A DNA stretch of 64,000 bases, from contig NZ_JACHCZ010000001.1 in assembly GCF_014207255.1 (NCBI RefSeq), positions 422,592 through 486,591 on the forward strand. Direction: 5' to 3'. The notes below the pieces were generated by a model. The model made no database searches. It was not told where the DNA came from and was given only the letters and a program-made list of their open reading frames with translations. The position numbers were made by a program, and so were the translations under genes. The DNA is from Pseudomonas sp. JAI120 (lineage in GTDB: Bacteria; Pseudomonadota; Gammaproteobacteria; Pseudomonadales; Pseudomonadaceae). Of this stretch, positions 1-8,397 are shown piece by piece. How positions within the stretch are numbered: the stretch's first letter is position 1; each line of letters starts with the position of its first letter.

Positions 1-59
1 AGGGAACGCAAGACCATCTTGCGGGACATGGATGAGTCATCGGCGATTAGAACTTTCAT
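1..59 (-). CDS. Response regulator, N-terminal fragment (runs off the left edge)
   Basis: Reading leftward from an ATG at 57-59, the frame gives 19 residues beginning MKVLIADDSSMSRKM before the window ends. This is the first beta strand of a CheY-like receiver domain, with the acidic pair D7-D8 that binds Mg2+. A GGAG-like ribosome site lies about 8 nt upstream. Only the start of the gene is visible, so output domain, length and partner kinase cannot be judged. Confidence 0.75.
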   Translation of the reverse strand, partial: MKVLIADDSSMSRKMVLRS

Positions 60-89
60 GGTGCACTCCACAGGTATGAAGTGTCCTGC

Positions 90-105
90 GGCCTCGGCCG
101 AGGCC
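90..105. promoter_or_regulatory. 16-bp perfect GC palindrome upstream of the response regulator
   Basis: GGCCTCGGCCGAGGCC is its own reverse complement. It lies 30 bp upstream of the truncated response-regulator start, in the gap between that gene and the end of deoC. It could be an operator or a stem at the end of a transcript, but no T tract follows on either side. Its function is unknown. Confidence 0.3.
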
Positions 106-248
106 GGAGAAATCAAGACTTCATTAAATCTTCCAATCACTCTAGCGTGACATATAGCAAAGAGCCATGAGGAAATCCCGATATTGCTCTAATGATTTAC
201 GAAGGCTGTCGGGATTTCCCGACAGGTCACCAAGCGTCGGCCCGAAGC

Positions 249-932
249 TCAGTAACCACTCGCCGCCGTCATCGCCCCGCCGACAATCGCAACCCCCGAA
301 CTGCTGCCCAAGCGTGTTGCCCCGGCTTCAATCATCTTCAGTGCCGTCGGATAATCGCGCACGCCCCCGGAAGCCTTGACCCCAACCCCGGCGCCCACGG
401 TTTTACGCATCAGGGCCACGTCTTCGGCGGTGGCACCGCCTCGGCTGAACCCGGTGGACGTCTTGACGAACGCCACCCCCAAGTCCCGGCAGATTTTACA
501 GGCCTGGACCTTCTCTTCGTCATCAAGCAGGCAGGTTTCCAGGATGACCTTCAACGGCACGGCGCCGCACGCCTTGTGGACCAACGCAATGTCTTCGCGC
601 ACCGCCTCCAGCAAACCGTCCTTCAACCAGCCGATATTGAGCACCATGTCGATCTCCCCTGCCCCGGCGGCAATCGCCTGTTCGGCTTCGAAGGCCTTGG
701 TGTCACTCAGGCCGGCGCCCAGCGGAAAGCCCACCACGGCACAAATCACCACGCTGTCATCGGCCAGGCACGATGCGGCGTAAGGCACCTGCCCTGAGTT
801 CAGGCACACCGAATAAAAACCGTGCTCCCGGGCTTCCTCGCACAAGGTGCGAATCTGCTCACGGGAGGCATCGGGAGCCAGCAAGGTGTGATCGATGTAC
901 TTGGCCAATGCTGCGGGTTGAAGAGTGTTCAT
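249..932 (-). CDS. deoC: Deoxyribose-phosphate aldolase
   Basis: Cytosolic class I aldolase (EC 4.1.2.4) that cleaves 2-deoxyribose-5-phosphate to glyceraldehyde-3-phosphate and acetaldehyde. The 227-residue protein has the family signature: K157 in [10 protein letters not shown] is the Schiff-base lysine, with D95 (EIDMV) and K186 (GVKASGG) as the supporting catalytic residues. The ATG at 932 has an AAGGG ribosome site 9 nt upstream. It diverges from the DeoR-type regulator, and two copies of a GTTA-N6-TAAC motif lie between them. With the kinase and permease at 2.9-5.1 kb it completes a route from free deoxyribose to central metabolism. Confidence 0.96.
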   Translation of the reverse strand: MNTLQPAALAKYIDHTLLAPDASREQIRTLCEEAREHGFYSVCLNSGQVPYAASCLADDSVVICAVVGFPLGAGLSDTKAFEAEQAIAAGAGEIDMVLNIGWLKDGLLEAVREDIALVHKACGAVPLKVILETCLLDDEEKVQACKICRDLGVAFVKTSTGFSRGGATAEDVALMRKTVGAGVGVKASGGVRDYPTALKMIEAGATRLGSSSGVAIVGGAMTAASGY

Positions 933-999
933 TTAACGAGCCCTTGCCTGTATGTTGCGAATGATCGTGTGCCGCCTGTCACAGCGCTCACACTAATAC

Positions 1000-1034
1000 G
1001 TTACAATAATAACACTAAATGTTACTTATCTAAC
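1000..1034. promoter_or_regulatory. Tandem GTTA-N6-TAAC operator candidate
   Basis: Two 14-bp dyads, GTTACAATAATAAC (1000-1013) and GTTACTTATCTAAC (1021-1034), lie in the 128-bp gap between divergent deoC and the DeoR-type gene. Each is followed by AC. Their starts are 21 bp apart, about two helical turns, so the sites face the same side of the DNA. A third copy lies upstream of deoK (5193-5206). Likely binding sites of the adjacent regulator; this is inferred from recurrence and position. Confidence 0.6.
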
Positions 1035-1060
1035 ACAAACAATCAAGCCCTGGAATACTC

Positions 1061-1819
1061 GTGGACAGTAGAAAAGCCGAGCGACTCAAGCTTATCCAAC
1101 AAGCCTTGCAGGACCAGAACGCCATTCACCTGAGGGAAATGGCGGCGCTGCTGGAGGTTTCGGAGATGACCCTGCGCCGCGATCTCAACCACTTCAGCGA
1201 TCACCTGCGCCTGCTGGGTGGCTACATCACCCGCGTCGGCAGTGAGGTCAGCGATTACCGGGTTGCCGAGCAGGACACGCGCCACGTCGAGGAAAAGCGC
1301 CGCATCGGCAAACTCGCCGCGCGGCTGATCCAGCCCGGTGACACGGTGTTTTTCGACTGCGGCACCACCTCCCCCTTTGTGATTGACTTCATCCCCGATG
1401 AGCTGGAATTCACTGCGGTGTGCAGCTCGCTGAACGTGCTGCTTAAGCTGCATGGCAAGCCCAACTGCCACATTGTGTTGTGCGGCGGGACCTTTCACCG
1501 CAAGAACCAGGTGTTTGAAAACACGGCCGAAAGCAGCATCCTCGACAGCGTGCGCCTGACCTGGGCCTTCGTGACGGCCGCGGGTGTCAGCCAGGAATTC
1601 GGCGTGACGTGCTTCAACTTCAACGAGGTCGAGGTCAAGCAAAAGGTCATGCGCCAGGCCCAGCAACGGGTGTTGCTCGCCGACTTCAGCAAGTTCGACA
1701 CGGTGCGCACAGCTCACTTCGCCACCCTGGAGGACTTTCAGTACGTGGTCAGCGACAAGAAAATCCCCCGCAGCTACAAGGAAGCCATCCAGGCCCACGG
1801 CGCGCAATTGCTGGTTTAA
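1061..1819 (+). CDS. deoR: DeoR-family transcriptional regulator of the deoxyribose cluster
   Basis: 252-residue DeoR/GlpR-type repressor. The N-terminus (about 3-58) is the winged helix-turn-helix, with RLKLIQQALQDQNAIHLREM and a recognition helix around EVSEMTLRRDL. The rest is the sugar-phosphate-sensing DeoRC domain, including the DTVFFDCGTT segment that resembles an isomerase phosphate loop. Translation starts at GTG 1061. Its stop overlaps the stop of convergent deoX by 4 bp. Placement between deoC and deoKPX suggests it represses both units and responds to deoxyribose or its 5-phosphate, like DeoQ/DeoR in enterobacteria. The ligand is an inference. Confidence 0.85.
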   Translation: MDSRKAERLKLIQQALQDQNAIHLREMAALLEVSEMTLRRDLNHFSDHLRLLGGYITRVGSEVSDYRVAEQDTRHVEEKRRIGKLAARLIQPGDTVFFDCGTTSPFVIDFIPDELEFTAVCSSLNVLLKLHGKPNCHIVLCGGTFHRKNQVFENTAESSILDSVRLTWAFVTAAGVSQEFGVTCFNFNEVEVKQKVMRQAQQRVLLADFSKFDTVRTAHFATLEDFQYVVSDKKIPRSYKEAIQAHGAQLLV

Positions 1820-2862
1820 CCCAGCAACCGCAACCGTTCCTGCGCACTCAGATAACCGGTGGTCACACTGAACGAGGCGCTGGCTCCCGCCGCCAGCAGA
1901 CGCACGTGGCCTTTGGCTTTCTCGGCGTTATAGCCCTCGGGTTCGCACGTCGATGGCAGCACGAACGCTGCCACTTGCTGATCCGGCGTGTGCAGGATCC
2001 AGCGTGCGGCGTGCTCGAATTGTTCGGGGCGATAGCGGGTGTAGAACGCCGCGCCGTCGGGGTGATCCAGCAGGAAATGCGCCTGGCCGGTGGCATCTGT
2101 GCCGACGCCGTCGAAGAAAAACACAATTTCAGGGTCGTACAACCCTGGCTGATCAAGACACGCCAATTGCCCGGGCTGCTCGGCGAGTTGCGCCATGTAG
2201 GCGCTCCAGTCCGGCGTCGGCTTGACGTGGTCAGGAATGCTGGTACGCAGGCGCAGGCGCTGCATGCCCAATGGCTCGACAAACCGCGCATCGGCAACAA
2301 AGGCGTAGTTCATGTGGGCCATGTACATCAGCTCCATAGGCTTGCCGGCCAGGTTCGTCACCTCCATGTCGATATCGAACAAAGCTAAGTCGGCGCGCAG
2401 AGTCACGCTGGGGCACGCCCGGTAGCGATCGCCGAAGCCCTTGGCGTATTGATAGCGACCGCCCAGGCGCACAAAGCCCTCGCCGATTTCCAGCCAGGCC
2501 GAGTCCATCGGGGCGCAAGGCATTTCACCATGCAAGGCGTGGGTGTCATCCGGCGCCGGGCAACCGTTGCGCAGCAGACCACTGTGAAACATGAAGCAGC
2601 CATAGGTATCGATGACCGTCGGGCTGGGCCGAGGTTGCTCGAACAGGTTGCTCATGGTCAGGTCGCAGCCGTCGAACACCGCCGACCAGATCATCTGCCC
2701 TTGATAAGGCAGCACCACCAGGCGTCCACGGCTGTTCTCCAGGCTCACGGCCAGCACCCCGGACGGGTAGGTCCAGGCGCTCACCTTGGAATCCTCAGAC
2801 TGCAGCAGGATCTTTTCCTGCTCGGTAAACACCGCGGGATACAGCGGGATACGCGTGTTCAT
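1816..2862 (-). CDS. deoX: Aldose-1-epimerase-like protein (DeoX-like / DUF4432 type)
   Basis: 348-residue cytosolic protein of the galactose-mutarotase fold. A histidine-glycine motif (ALHGEMPCAP) and the C-terminal beta-rich part fit the aldose epimerase superfamily. Last gene of deoK-deoP-deoX. Its ATG at 2860-2862 overlaps the deoP stop (ATGA), showing translational coupling; an upstream in-frame extension would lie inside deoP and is unlikely. In pathogenic E. coli and Salmonella deoQKPX, the mutarotase-like DeoX occupies the same role, so interconversion of deoxyribose anomers is the best guess. Substrate not shown by sequence. Confidence 0.75.
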   Translation of the reverse strand: MNTRIPLYPAVFTEQEKILLQSEDSKVSAWTYPSGVLAVSLENSRGRLVVLPYQGQMIWSAVFDGCDLTMSNLFEQPRPSPTVIDTYGCFMFHSGLLRNGCPAPDDTHALHGEMPCAPMDSAWLEIGEGFVRLGGRYQYAKGFGDRYRACPSVTLRADLALFDIDMEVTNLAGKPMELMYMAHMNYAFVADARFVEPLGMQRLRLRTSIPDHVKPTPDWSAYMAQLAEQPGQLACLDQPGLYDPEIVFFFDGVGTDATGQAHFLLDHPDGAAFYTRYRPEQFEHAARWILHTPDQQVAAFVLPSTCEPEGYNAEKAKGHVRLLAAGASASFSVTTGYLSAQERLRLLG

Positions 2863-4190
2863 GAGGCCACCGCCGCTGCTGCGCCCGAAGGCAAGGTCGC
2901 GGATTGGCGCATGCATTTGAGCGCATACATCACGATCACGATAAAGCACAGCAACGGCACGCTGTAAGCCAGTTGCATGTTGCCGCCGCTGGCGTCGGAC
3001 AACAGGCCCTGGAAGATTGGAATCACCCCGCCGCCGACGATGCTCATCACCAGTAATGAACCGCCGACGCCGGTGTCTTCACCCAGGCCATCGATGGTCA
3101 GGCCGTAAATGGTCGGCCAGCACGGGCCGAGGAAAATACTCACGCCGACCGCTGCATACACCGCCGAAATGTTCGGCACCAGAATGGTGTAGGCCAGCAG
3201 CACAATGCACAGCACACCATAGATCGCCAGGACCTTGGCCGGGTGCAGGCGGCGCATCAACAGGTTGGCGATCATCTTGCCGACAAAGTAGGCGGCAAAG
3301 GTGGTCAGCAAAAACCATGAAGCGCTGCGCTCGTTCATTCCGCCCATTTGCATGGCCAGGCGGATGGTGAAACTCCACACGCCGACCTGCGCGCCCACGT
3401 AGAGAAACTGCGCCAATACGCCAAAGGTAAAACGCGGGTTACGCCACAACCGACCCAGGCTTTGGCGCAGGCTGCCAGGCTTGCTGTCAGCGGGTTTATT
3501 GCCCTTGCAAGCGGGGAATCGGGTGATGGCGACCAGGATAAACATCAGTACCAGCACGGCAATCATCCACTTGTAGGGCAACAGCGTGGACTGGATCATT
3601 TGCAACTGCTGCACAGCGGCCTCGGAGGCGCTCATCTGTGTCAGTTGTTCCGTGGTGGCGTCGGTGTCCTTGAACATCACGAAGCTGCCGACGTACACCC
3701 CGGCCATCGCGCCGAAGGGGTGGAAAGTCTGCGAGATGTTCAAGCGCCGCGTCCCGGTTTCCCGCGGGCCCATCAGGGTCGAGTAGGTGTTGCAGGCGGT
3801 TTCCAGGAACGACAGGCCAGCGGCAATCACAAACAACGCCAGCAGGAACATGCCGTACTTGGCCGTTGACGCCGCCGGGAAAAACAGCAGGCAGCCGAAC
3901 ATGTACAGCAGCAAGCCGATCAGGATCGTGCTCTTGTAGCTGAAACGACGCACCACCATCGCCGCCGGAATGGCCACGAAAAAGTAGCCCAGGTAAAACG
4001 CCGACTGCACAAAGGCGGTCTGGAAATCACTGAGCAAAAACGCCTTCTTGAAATGTGCGATCAGCACGTCGTTCATGCTCGCCGCCGCGGCCCACAGGGC
4101 AAAGATGCTGCACAGCAGGATAAAGGCGAACCAGGGCGTGCGGTTCAGGTAGAAACCATCGGGTGTCTGTTGCAGCGCAGGTTTGTTCAT
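2859..4190 (-). CDS. deoP: Deoxyribose permease, fucose:H+ symporter-like MFS
   Basis: 443-residue inner-membrane MFS carrier of the FucP-like group with about 12 membrane segments. Family signs are the first-helix stretch ending in FALWAAAASMNDVLIAHF, FLGPCWPTIYGLTIDGLG in the C-terminal half, and a long central loop after helix 6. Start chosen at ATG 4190 (MNKPALQQT), with GGAG 8 nt upstream; a longer frame would run back into deoK. It lies 28 bp behind deoK and overlaps deoX by 4 bp. Context (deoxyribokinase, DeoC) points to 2-deoxy-D-ribose uptake; the family also carries fucose and glucose. Confidence 0.82.
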   Translation of the reverse strand: MNKPALQQTPDGFYLNRTPWFAFILLCSIFALWAAAASMNDVLIAHFKKAFLLSDFQTAFVQSAFYLGYFFVAIPAAMVVRRFSYKSTILIGLLLYMFGCLLFFPAASTAKYGMFLLALFVIAAGLSFLETACNTYSTLMGPRETGTRRLNISQTFHPFGAMAGVYVGSFVMFKDTDATTEQLTQMSASEAAVQQLQMIQSTLLPYKWMIAVLVLMFILVAITRFPACKGNKPADSKPGSLRQSLGRLWRNPRFTFGVLAQFLYVGAQVGVWSFTIRLAMQMGGMNERSASWFLLTTFAAYFVGKMIANLLMRRLHPAKVLAIYGVLCIVLLAYTILVPNISAVYAAVGVSIFLGPCWPTIYGLTIDGLGEDTGVGGSLLVMSIVGGGVIPIFQGLLSDASGGNMQLAYSVPLLCFIVIVMYALKCMRQSATLPSGAAAAVAS

Positions 4191-4218
4191 TATTGTTCTC
4201 CGGGCTGGTTTGAGAGTG

Positions 4219-5139
4219 TTACTGCTGTTGCTGGAAACGAGCGAACGCTTGGCTGTCGGGATAAGACGTCTGGGTGCCCAGCGCCATGACTGAGCAGGCG
4301 GAATACGCCACGGCCTGTTCCATGGCCTGTCGGATACCGCCGTCGCGGCTCCAGTGCTGAATAAAGCAACCGATGAAGGCATCGCCGGCGCCCGTGGTGT
4401 CACGTGCCACGACCTTTCGGCCCGGCACCCGGAATTCCCCCTCCTCTCCCACGTACAACGCGCCGTGTTCGCCGAGGGTGACGATCACGTGGCGAATGCC
4501 GCTGGCCACCAGCGTGCGCGCGGCGCGTTGGGCGGCATCCGGCGAGTCCACGACCTGGCCGGTGATCAACGCCAGTTCCGATTCGTTGGGGATCAGGAAA
4601 TCCAGCAACGCCAGGTGCTCCCTACTCAGGCCGGCCAGGGCCGGTGCCGGGTTGAGCAGCACCGCGATGCCGTGCCGATGCGCAAATTCGATGGCGTAGT
4701 AGACCGTCTCCAGATTGATCTCCAACTGCAGCACGATCAGCGTGCACTCGCGCAGGTTGGCGTCCGCCGCGTCTATGTCCGCCGGCAACAAATGCGCATT
4801 GGCGCCTTTGACGATCAGAATGCTGTTGTGGGAGTCGGCCCGCACAAAAATCGGCGCGACGCCGCTGGAAACCCCAGGCACCCGCTGGACATAACGGGTG
4901 TCGATACCAAAACGCTGGAAGTTGGCCAGGGTGTTGTCGGCAAACATATCGTCGCCGACTTTGCTCAGCATCAGCACCTGCGCCCCAAGCTTGGCTGCCG
5001 CCACCGCCTGGTTCGCCCCCTTGCCGCCACACCCGAGGGCAAAGCCAGGCGCTTCCAGGGTTTCGCCCTGGGCTGGCATGCGCTCGATGTAGGTGATCAG
5101 ATCCACCATATTGCTGCCGATGACTGCGATCTTGCTCAT
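4219..5139 (-). CDS. deoK: PfkB-family sugar kinase, probable deoxyribokinase
   Basis: 306-residue ribokinase-like enzyme that would phosphorylate 2-deoxyribose (or ribose) at C5 with ATP. Visible motifs are the N-terminal GSNMVD sugar-binding segment, GCGGKGANQAVAAAKLG (PfkB signature 1), and the C-terminal DTTGAGDAFIGCF with the catalytic Asp in GAGD. Start set at ATG 5139 because AAGGTGG lies 7 nt upstream; a GTG at 5163 would add eight residues unusual for the family. First gene of deoKPX, preceded by a GTTA-N6-TAAC site over its promoter. Sequence alone cannot separate ribokinase from deoxyribokinase; neighbours with deoC favour the latter. Confidence 0.82.
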   Translation of the reverse strand: MSKIAVIGSNMVDLITYIERMPAQGETLEAPGFALGCGGKGANQAVAAAKLGAQVLMLSKVGDDMFADNTLANFQRFGIDTRYVQRVPGVSSGVAPIFVRADSHNSILIVKGANAHLLPADIDAADANLRECTLIVLQLEINLETVYYAIEFAHRHGIAVLLNPAPALAGLSREHLALLDFLIPNESELALITGQVVDSPDAAQRAARTLVASGIRHVIVTLGEHGALYVGEEGEFRVPGRKVVARDTTGAGDAFIGCFIQHWSRDGGIRQAMEQAVAYSACSVMALGTQTSYPDSQAFARFQQQQ

Positions 5140-5192
5140 TGCTGTTCCACCTTGTTGCAGCACGACCAGGCAGGTCGTGGCGCTCTTGTTTT

Positions 5193-5225
5193 GTTATTTA
5201 AATAACATCAGGTGTGAATATTCAA
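5193..5225 (-). promoter_or_regulatory. deoK promoter with overlapping GTTA-N6-TAAC operator
   Basis: Reading the minus strand, TTGAAT (5225-5220) and TTTAAA (5202-5197) are 17 nt apart and can serve as -35 and -10. The perfect 14-bp palindrome GTTATTTAAATAAC (5193-5206) covers the -10. It has the same GTTA-N6-TAAC pattern as the two sites beside deoC. A regulator bound here would block polymerase, fitting repression by the DeoR-type protein. The promoter elements are inferred by eye; the palindrome is seen directly. Confidence 0.55.
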
Positions 5226-5280
5226 TCTTTTTTTGCAGCGGCCGATCTATAAGTCCTGCGGGTGCGTCGGTGCAACGGGC

Positions 5281-5308
5281 AAAAAAAACCGGCCCACAGG
5301 GGGCCGGT
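5281..5308 (-). terminator. Intrinsic terminator of the chemoreceptor gene
   Basis: On the minus strand an 8-bp perfect stem (ACCGGCCC / GGGCCGGT, loop of 5) is followed directly by eight T residues (A-tract 5281-5288 on the + strand). It lies about 30 bp past the stop of the chemoreceptor gene and separates it from deoK. Confidence 0.88.
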
Positions 5309-5338
5309 CCATTAAGCGGTTATCAGGTCTGCGCTGCG

Positions 5339-6952
5339 TTACAAGCTGAAGCGATCCACGGACTGCGACAACTTGCCGGCCAACCCGGCCAGCTCATCGG
5401 TGGTCGAGGCGGTTTCTCCGATGACACGGCTGTTGTTTTCCGACATCCCGGCAATCATCTCCACCTGGTGGGAGATCTCGTTGCTCGCCAGGCTCTGTTC
5501 ACCGATGGTGCGCGAGATGTCGTTCACCAACTCGGTCGTATTCAGGGTGGCCTGCAGAATATCGCGGATCGCGCGCTCCACCTCGGCAGTCACCGCCATG
5601 CCTTTATCCACCTGGGTGACGCCCTCCTCCATGCTGGTCACCGCTTCCCGGGTGTTTTGCTGGATACGCCCTACCATGTTGGCAATTTCCTGGGTCGAGG
5701 CGCTGGTGCGGCCCGCCAGGCTGCGAACTTCATCGGCGACCACCGCAAAGCCGCGCCCCTGTTCGCCGGCGCGGGCGGCCTCAATCGCGGCGTTCAGGGC
5801 CAACAGGTTGGTTTGGTCCGCGATGCCCTTGATCACTTGGATAATGCTGAAGATCGCCTCGGACTCCTTGTCCAGCGTACGAATGACCTGGGCCGATTGC
5901 TGCGCTGAACGGGCAATGCCGTCCATGTCCTTCACCACCTGGTGAATCACCCGGCCGCCGTCCTTGGCCAAGGCTTCAGCCTGGTTGGCCATGTCCAGGG
6001 CACGCCCGGCATGTCGGGTAATCTCTTCGATACTGGCGGTCATTTCACTCGCCGCTGCCGCCATGGTGCTGGCGGCCGCGCTTTGCTGCTGACTGCTGCC
6101 AGCGACTTCATGGCAGCCCTGGCTCAAGCGTTCGCTCATGCCATTGACGCCATGGGCATTACTGCGCACCACTTCGATCATGCCGCGCAAATCCCGCTGC
6201 ATGATGGCGAGGTTGCGGATCAACGAACTGGCTTCGTCCTTGCGCTTGGGTTCGACGATCGGCTCGCTCAAGTTGCCACGGGCGATACTCGCGGCGATGC
6301 GGCTGGCAGCCTGCAGCGGCCCCATGATGCTCAAGATGACCCAGCGCCCCTGCGCCAGCAGCAGTAACAGGCTGGCGATCAGCACGGCGGCCAAGGTTAA
6401 ATTGGCGTGACTGATGGTCTGCCGTGTACTGGTGCTGGTCAGATGGGTATTGCTTTCGATCAGCTCGCTCAAGGCCGCCATTTGATCTTCCAGCTGGGAA
6501 AACGCCTTGTTGAAGGTGTCCAGTTCCCCGCGAGCGGCTTCAGGATTGTCCAGGGCCAACGTGACGATGCGCTCCGCGGCGCTGATGTAGGTGTCCAGGC
6601 TGGGTCTGATTTTTTCCAGGCTGGTCTTGATCGTGGCCTCCAGCGGCAGCTTAAGGTTGTCCCCCAGTACTTCTCGGAAGTGCTCGGCGTGTTCCTTCAA
6701 CGAAGTGTTGACCTCGTCCTTGCTGCTGATGCTTTTCCCCAATCCCACGAGCATGGAGGAAAACACGTCGGCGCGCAGGGCGTCGTGCATCATGTCGGCT
6801 TCCATATGGTTGCGCAGGACCGTCATGCTCACCTCGCTATCCTGTACGGCCTCGCTCATACGGACGTTTCCCAGGTAGCCGGCCAGGCTCATGACCAGGG
6901 CCGCGAGCAACCCGGTGGCAATCAATAGTATCAAGCGTAATTTGATCGTCAT
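5339..6952 (-). CDS. Methyl-accepting chemotaxis protein
   Basis: 537-residue inner-membrane chemoreceptor. One membrane helix (about 7-27) is followed by a periplasmic four-helix-bundle-like sensor (about 30-185), a second membrane helix (about 186-205), a HAMP linker, and the cytoplasmic signalling coiled coil with the highly conserved hairpin tip NLLALNAAIEAARAGEQGRG. No C-terminal CheR-tethering pentapeptide is present; the protein ends QSVDRFSL. It should form arrays with CheA/CheW encoded elsewhere. The ligand is not readable. It is a single-gene unit between deoK and a drug-efflux gene, closed by a strong terminator, so a link to deoxyribose sensing is only positional. Confidence 0.93.
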   Translation of the reverse strand: MTIKLRLILLIATGLLAALVMSLAGYLGNVRMSEAVQDSEVSMTVLRNHMEADMMHDALRADVFSSMLVGLGKSISSKDEVNTSLKEHAEHFREVLGDNLKLPLEATIKTSLEKIRPSLDTYISAAERIVTLALDNPEAARGELDTFNKAFSQLEDQMAALSELIESNTHLTSTSTRQTISHANLTLAAVLIASLLLLLAQGRWVILSIMGPLQAASRIAASIARGNLSEPIVEPKRKDEASSLIRNLAIMQRDLRGMIEVVRSNAHGVNGMSERLSQGCHEVAGSSQQQSAAASTMAAAASEMTASIEEITRHAGRALDMANQAEALAKDGGRVIHQVVKDMDGIARSAQQSAQVIRTLDKESEAIFSIIQVIKGIADQTNLLALNAAIEAARAGEQGRGFAVVADEVRSLAGRTSASTQEIANMVGRIQQNTREAVTSMEEGVTQVDKGMAVTAEVERAIRDILQATLNTTELVNDISRTIGEQSLASNEISHQVEMIAGMSENNSRVIGETASTTDELAGLAGKLSQSVDRFSL

Positions 6953-7088
6953 GCTGACATCCCCATACCCAACCGTCGAAGCAACGTTCTTACCGTTATC
7001 GGCATCAATCCCTGTTAGTGAAGCCTAAGTTTGCGGATCTGCGCGGATCCCTTAAGCTGATCGACTTTTGCGCTGCCGGAAACTGCCC

Positions 7089-8297
7089 ATGTCCCGAAGT
7101 ATCGCCCACCTCGCCCTGCTGCTCGGGTTGATCACCGCCGTCGGCCCATTCGCCATCGACATCTACCTGCCCGCCCTGCCAACCCTGGGCGCCAGCCTGC
7201 AGGCATCGCCGGCGGCGGTGCAGATGAGCCTGACAGTGTTCTTCATGATCATCGGCGTGTGCCAGCTGTTCTACGGGCCGATCAGTGATGTGTTCGGGCG
7301 CAAGCCGCCGATTTACGCCGGGCTGCTGATCTTTGCGGTGGGCAGCGTCGGCTGCGCGCTGGCGCCCACCATTGAAGTGCTGATCGGCTTTCGTGCCGTG
7401 CAGGCGTTCGGTGCGTGTGCCGGGATGGTGATTCCCCGCGCGATTGTGCGTGACCTGTACACCGGCCATGAAGCCGCGCGGCTGATGGCCTTGCTGATGC
7501 TGGTGATGAGTGTTTCGCCGATTCTCGCGCCGCTGGCCGGCAGCCTGGTTATCTCTATCTGGAGTTGGCGTGAAGTGTTTGCCGTGCTGGCGGTGGTTTC
7601 CGTCGCGTGCCTGGTCATGACCATCGTGCAACTGCCTGAAACCCACCCGGCCGAACGGCGTTTGGGCAAGACCCTGGGCACGGCGTTCGCCAGCTACGGT
7701 GCGTTGCTGCGCGATCCGGTTTTTATCGGTTTGTCAGTGGTATGCGGTTTTGGCCTGGCCACCTTCTTTGTGTTTATTGGCAGTGCGCCGTTCGTATATA
7801 TCGAATACTTCGGCCTGACACCGACGCAATTCAGCCTGTGTTTTGCGCTGAACGCTGCGTCGTTCTTCGCCATGAGCCAACTCACCGCTCGCCTGAGCGC
7901 CCGCTTCGGCCTGGCGCCGCTGATTCGCTGGTCGGTAACGGCGGTGGCCGCTGTCATGATCGTGCTGGCGGCCACCACGCTTTGGGTCGATAGCCTGCCC
8001 TGGATGATGGCGCTGCTGTTTATCGGCTTCGGTTTTCTCGGCCTGCTGTTGCCGGCGGCCGGGGTGCTGTCGCTGGAGGATCACGGCGCAGTGGCGGGCT
8101 CCGCCTCGGCCCTGCTGGGGGCGATCCAGATGATTACCGCCGCAGTGTCGATGACGCTGGTCGGGGTGTTTGCCGACCATACACCGGCGCCGATGCTGAC
8201 AGGCATCGCGTTGTGTGCCGTGGCGGCGATGCTCACCGTCCTCTGGACCTTGCGCCGTCTGCCGGCGCACTTGGCGAGCGCCCCGCCCTCCTCCTGA
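7089..8297 (+). CDS. Bcr/CflA-family drug efflux MFS transporter
   Basis: 402-residue inner-membrane protein with 12 predicted helices. The first-helix sequence AVGPFAIDIYLPALPTLGASL is the hallmark of the Bcr/CflA (DHA1) group, and the helix 2-3 loop GPISDVFGRKPPIYAGL is the MFS motif A. It is expected to export drugs or dipeptides by proton antiport. Start taken at ATG 7089 (MSRSIAHL); a TTG 21 bp earlier adds a charged tail without a better ribosome site. Diverges from the chemoreceptor; monocistronic. Substrate unknown. Confidence 0.88.
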   Translation: MSRSIAHLALLLGLITAVGPFAIDIYLPALPTLGASLQASPAAVQMSLTVFFMIIGVCQLFYGPISDVFGRKPPIYAGLLIFAVGSVGCALAPTIEVLIGFRAVQAFGACAGMVIPRAIVRDLYTGHEAARLMALLMLVMSVSPILAPLAGSLVISIWSWREVFAVLAVVSVACLVMTIVQLPETHPAERRLGKTLGTAFASYGALLRDPVFIGLSVVCGFGLATFFVFIGSAPFVYIEYFGLTPTQFSLCFALNAASFFAMSQLTARLSARFGLAPLIRWSVTAVAAVMIVLAATTLWVDSLPWMMALLFIGFGFLGLLLPAAGVLSLEDHGAVAGSASALLGAIQMITAAVSMTLVGVFADHTPAPMLTGIALCAVAAMLTVLWTLRRLPAHLASAPPSS

Positions 8298-8397
8298 GCG
8301 GTACCACTCGTCGGGCCTGGCCGGCATCCATTACAACTATCGCCGGCCATGAAACTACTAATCCCATAGCACCGCTCGAAACCTATGGAGATTGGAA

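Noticed and set aside
8318..8349. TGGCCGGC / GCCGGCCA inverted repeat as a terminator of the efflux gene
   Set aside because: The loop is 16 nt and no T tract follows; it may be chance in GC-rich DNA or a regulatory dyad.
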